Source: Fimbriimonadales bacterium (GTDB lineage Bacteria > Armatimonadota > Fimbriimonadia > Fimbriimonadales > GBS-DC). From it: a DNA stretch of 5,606 bases. Position 1 is the stretch's first letter; every line of letters starts with the position of its first letter. A program made the translations under genes and the position numbers. The stretch lies in assembly GCA_025060055.1 (NCBI GenBank), contig JANXCK010000177.1, positions 1 to 5,606 of the forward strand, in the 5' to 3' direction. This document shows, piece by piece, positions 4,922 through 5,606 of this stretch. Below the pieces are notes generated by a model. That model saw only the letters and a program-made list of their open reading frames with translations, made no database searches and was not told where the DNA came from.

Positions 4922-5606
4922 TGCGCATCTTGGTCACGAACGACGACGGAGTGTACGCCGAGGGGATTCGGCTGCTGGCGCAGCGGCTGAAGCCTCTCGG
5001 CGAAGTGTTCATCGTGGCGCCCGATCGCCCCCGCAGCGCCACTGGGCACTCGATTACGCTGCACAAGCCTCTGCGCCTGCACCGCGTGCATCTGCCCGAT
5101 GGCTCAATTGCTTACGCCACCAACGGCACGCCCACCGATTGCGTGACGCTGGGCGCTCACGCCGTGCTAAACCATCAGGTGGACTTAGTGGTGTCGGGCA
5201 TCAACGCCGGACCGAACTTAGGTTGGGATTTGACTTACTCTGGCACGATTGCTGCAGCGATTGAGGGCGCAATTCACGGCATTAGCGCGTTCGCCGTGTC
5301 GCTGGCGGCGGAGGATGTGTTGCCTTTAGCCCGCGCGGAGGCGACGAACGAGCCGTTCCAGAGCGAGTTGCCACCGATGCACTACGAGACCGCCGCGCTC
5401 GCTGCGTTGAATATTGCCCGCCTGCTGCGCGAGCATCCCCTGCCTGAACACACCTTCTTGAATGTGAATGTACCGAACCTGCCGATCCACGAAATCAAAG
5501 GCTATCAGATTACCGCCTTAGGCAAACGGCAGTACGCAGACCGCATCGAGTCGCGTGTCGACCCCGCAGGGCGACCCTATTACTGGCTAAGCGGCAGCTT
5601 GGTGGA
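4921..5606 (+). CDS. surE: 5'-nucleotidase SurE (3' end beyond the window)
   Basis: SurE is a metal-dependent phosphatase that removes phosphate from 5'- and 3'-nucleoside monophosphates and can act on short polyphosphate; it acts in the cytoplasm and is linked to stationary-phase survival. The 228 visible residues begin MRILVTNDDG. The metal ligands D8, D9, S39 and N95 are all present, in NDDG, APDRPRSATGHS (33-44) and SGINAGPN (92-99). NGTPTDCV (68-75) and SGTIAAAIEG (107-116) are further family signatures. Family members are about 250 residues long, so most of the protein is visible. A loop of about 20 residues (131-151) before HYETAA seems longer than usual. The ATG shares its A with the sdhB TGA stop; a weak GAGG lies 10 bases upstream, so translation is probably coupled to sdhB. 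Confidence 0.95.
   Translation, partial: MRILVTNDDGVYAEGIRLLAQRLKPLGEVFIVAPDRPRSATGHSITLHKPLRLHRVHLPDGSIAYATNGTPTDCVTLGAHAVLNHQVDLVVSGINAGPNLGWDLTYSGTIAAAIEGAIHGISAFAVSLAAEDVLPLARAEATNEPFQSELPPMHYETAALAALNIARLLREHPLPEHTFLNVNVPNLPIHEIKGYQITALGKRQYADRIESRVDPAGRPYYWLSGSLV

Overview
The window is a GC-rich stretch of bacterial chromosome in which every supported gene lies on the + strand. SurE and a Bacillus-like (B-type, menaquinone-linked) SdhB iron-sulfur subunit point to a bacterium. The combination with a GH2-type glycoside hydrolase, a Reg_prop-type propeller protein and GC-rich palindromic intergenic repeats would fit an environmental Armatimonadota- or Chloroflexota-like lineage. That placement is inference only; nothing here fixes the phylum.

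Layout. (1) 1-1107: 3' part of a GH2-like glycoside hydrolase gene, cut by the window edge; the fragment holds the end of the catalytic barrel and C-terminal beta-rich domains. (2) 1108-1484: a 377-base gap without a convincing gene. It carries a 132-bp MITE-like inverted-repeat element (1104-1235) that supplies the hydrolase stop codon, a hairpin that presents that stop codon in its loop (1096-1120), a second long imperfect palindrome (1263-1320), and a weak promoter with a 9/10 direct repeat (1426-1455). (3) 1485-1736: an 83-residue single-pass membrane protein with an acidic, glycine-rich tail. (4) 1790-4066: a 758-residue protein with about seven Reg_prop-like propeller blades followed by a roughly 400-residue helical domain resembling an (alpha/alpha) toroid. 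(5) 4106-4921: sdhB with all three iron-sulfur cluster motifs, behind a good sigma-70-type promoter at 4056-4085. (6) 4921-5606: surE, overlapping the sdhB stop by one base and cut by the window end.

The genes probably form three transcription units: the hydrolase; the small membrane protein plus the propeller/toroid protein (53-base gap); and sdhB-surE, which look translationally coupled. The hydrolase and the toroid protein may both act on carbohydrate, but that link rests on fold resemblance and adjacency. SdhB is separated from SdhA and the membrane anchor at least on the visible sides. The parts most worth a second look are the composite repeat block at 1096-1320 and the propeller-toroid protein.
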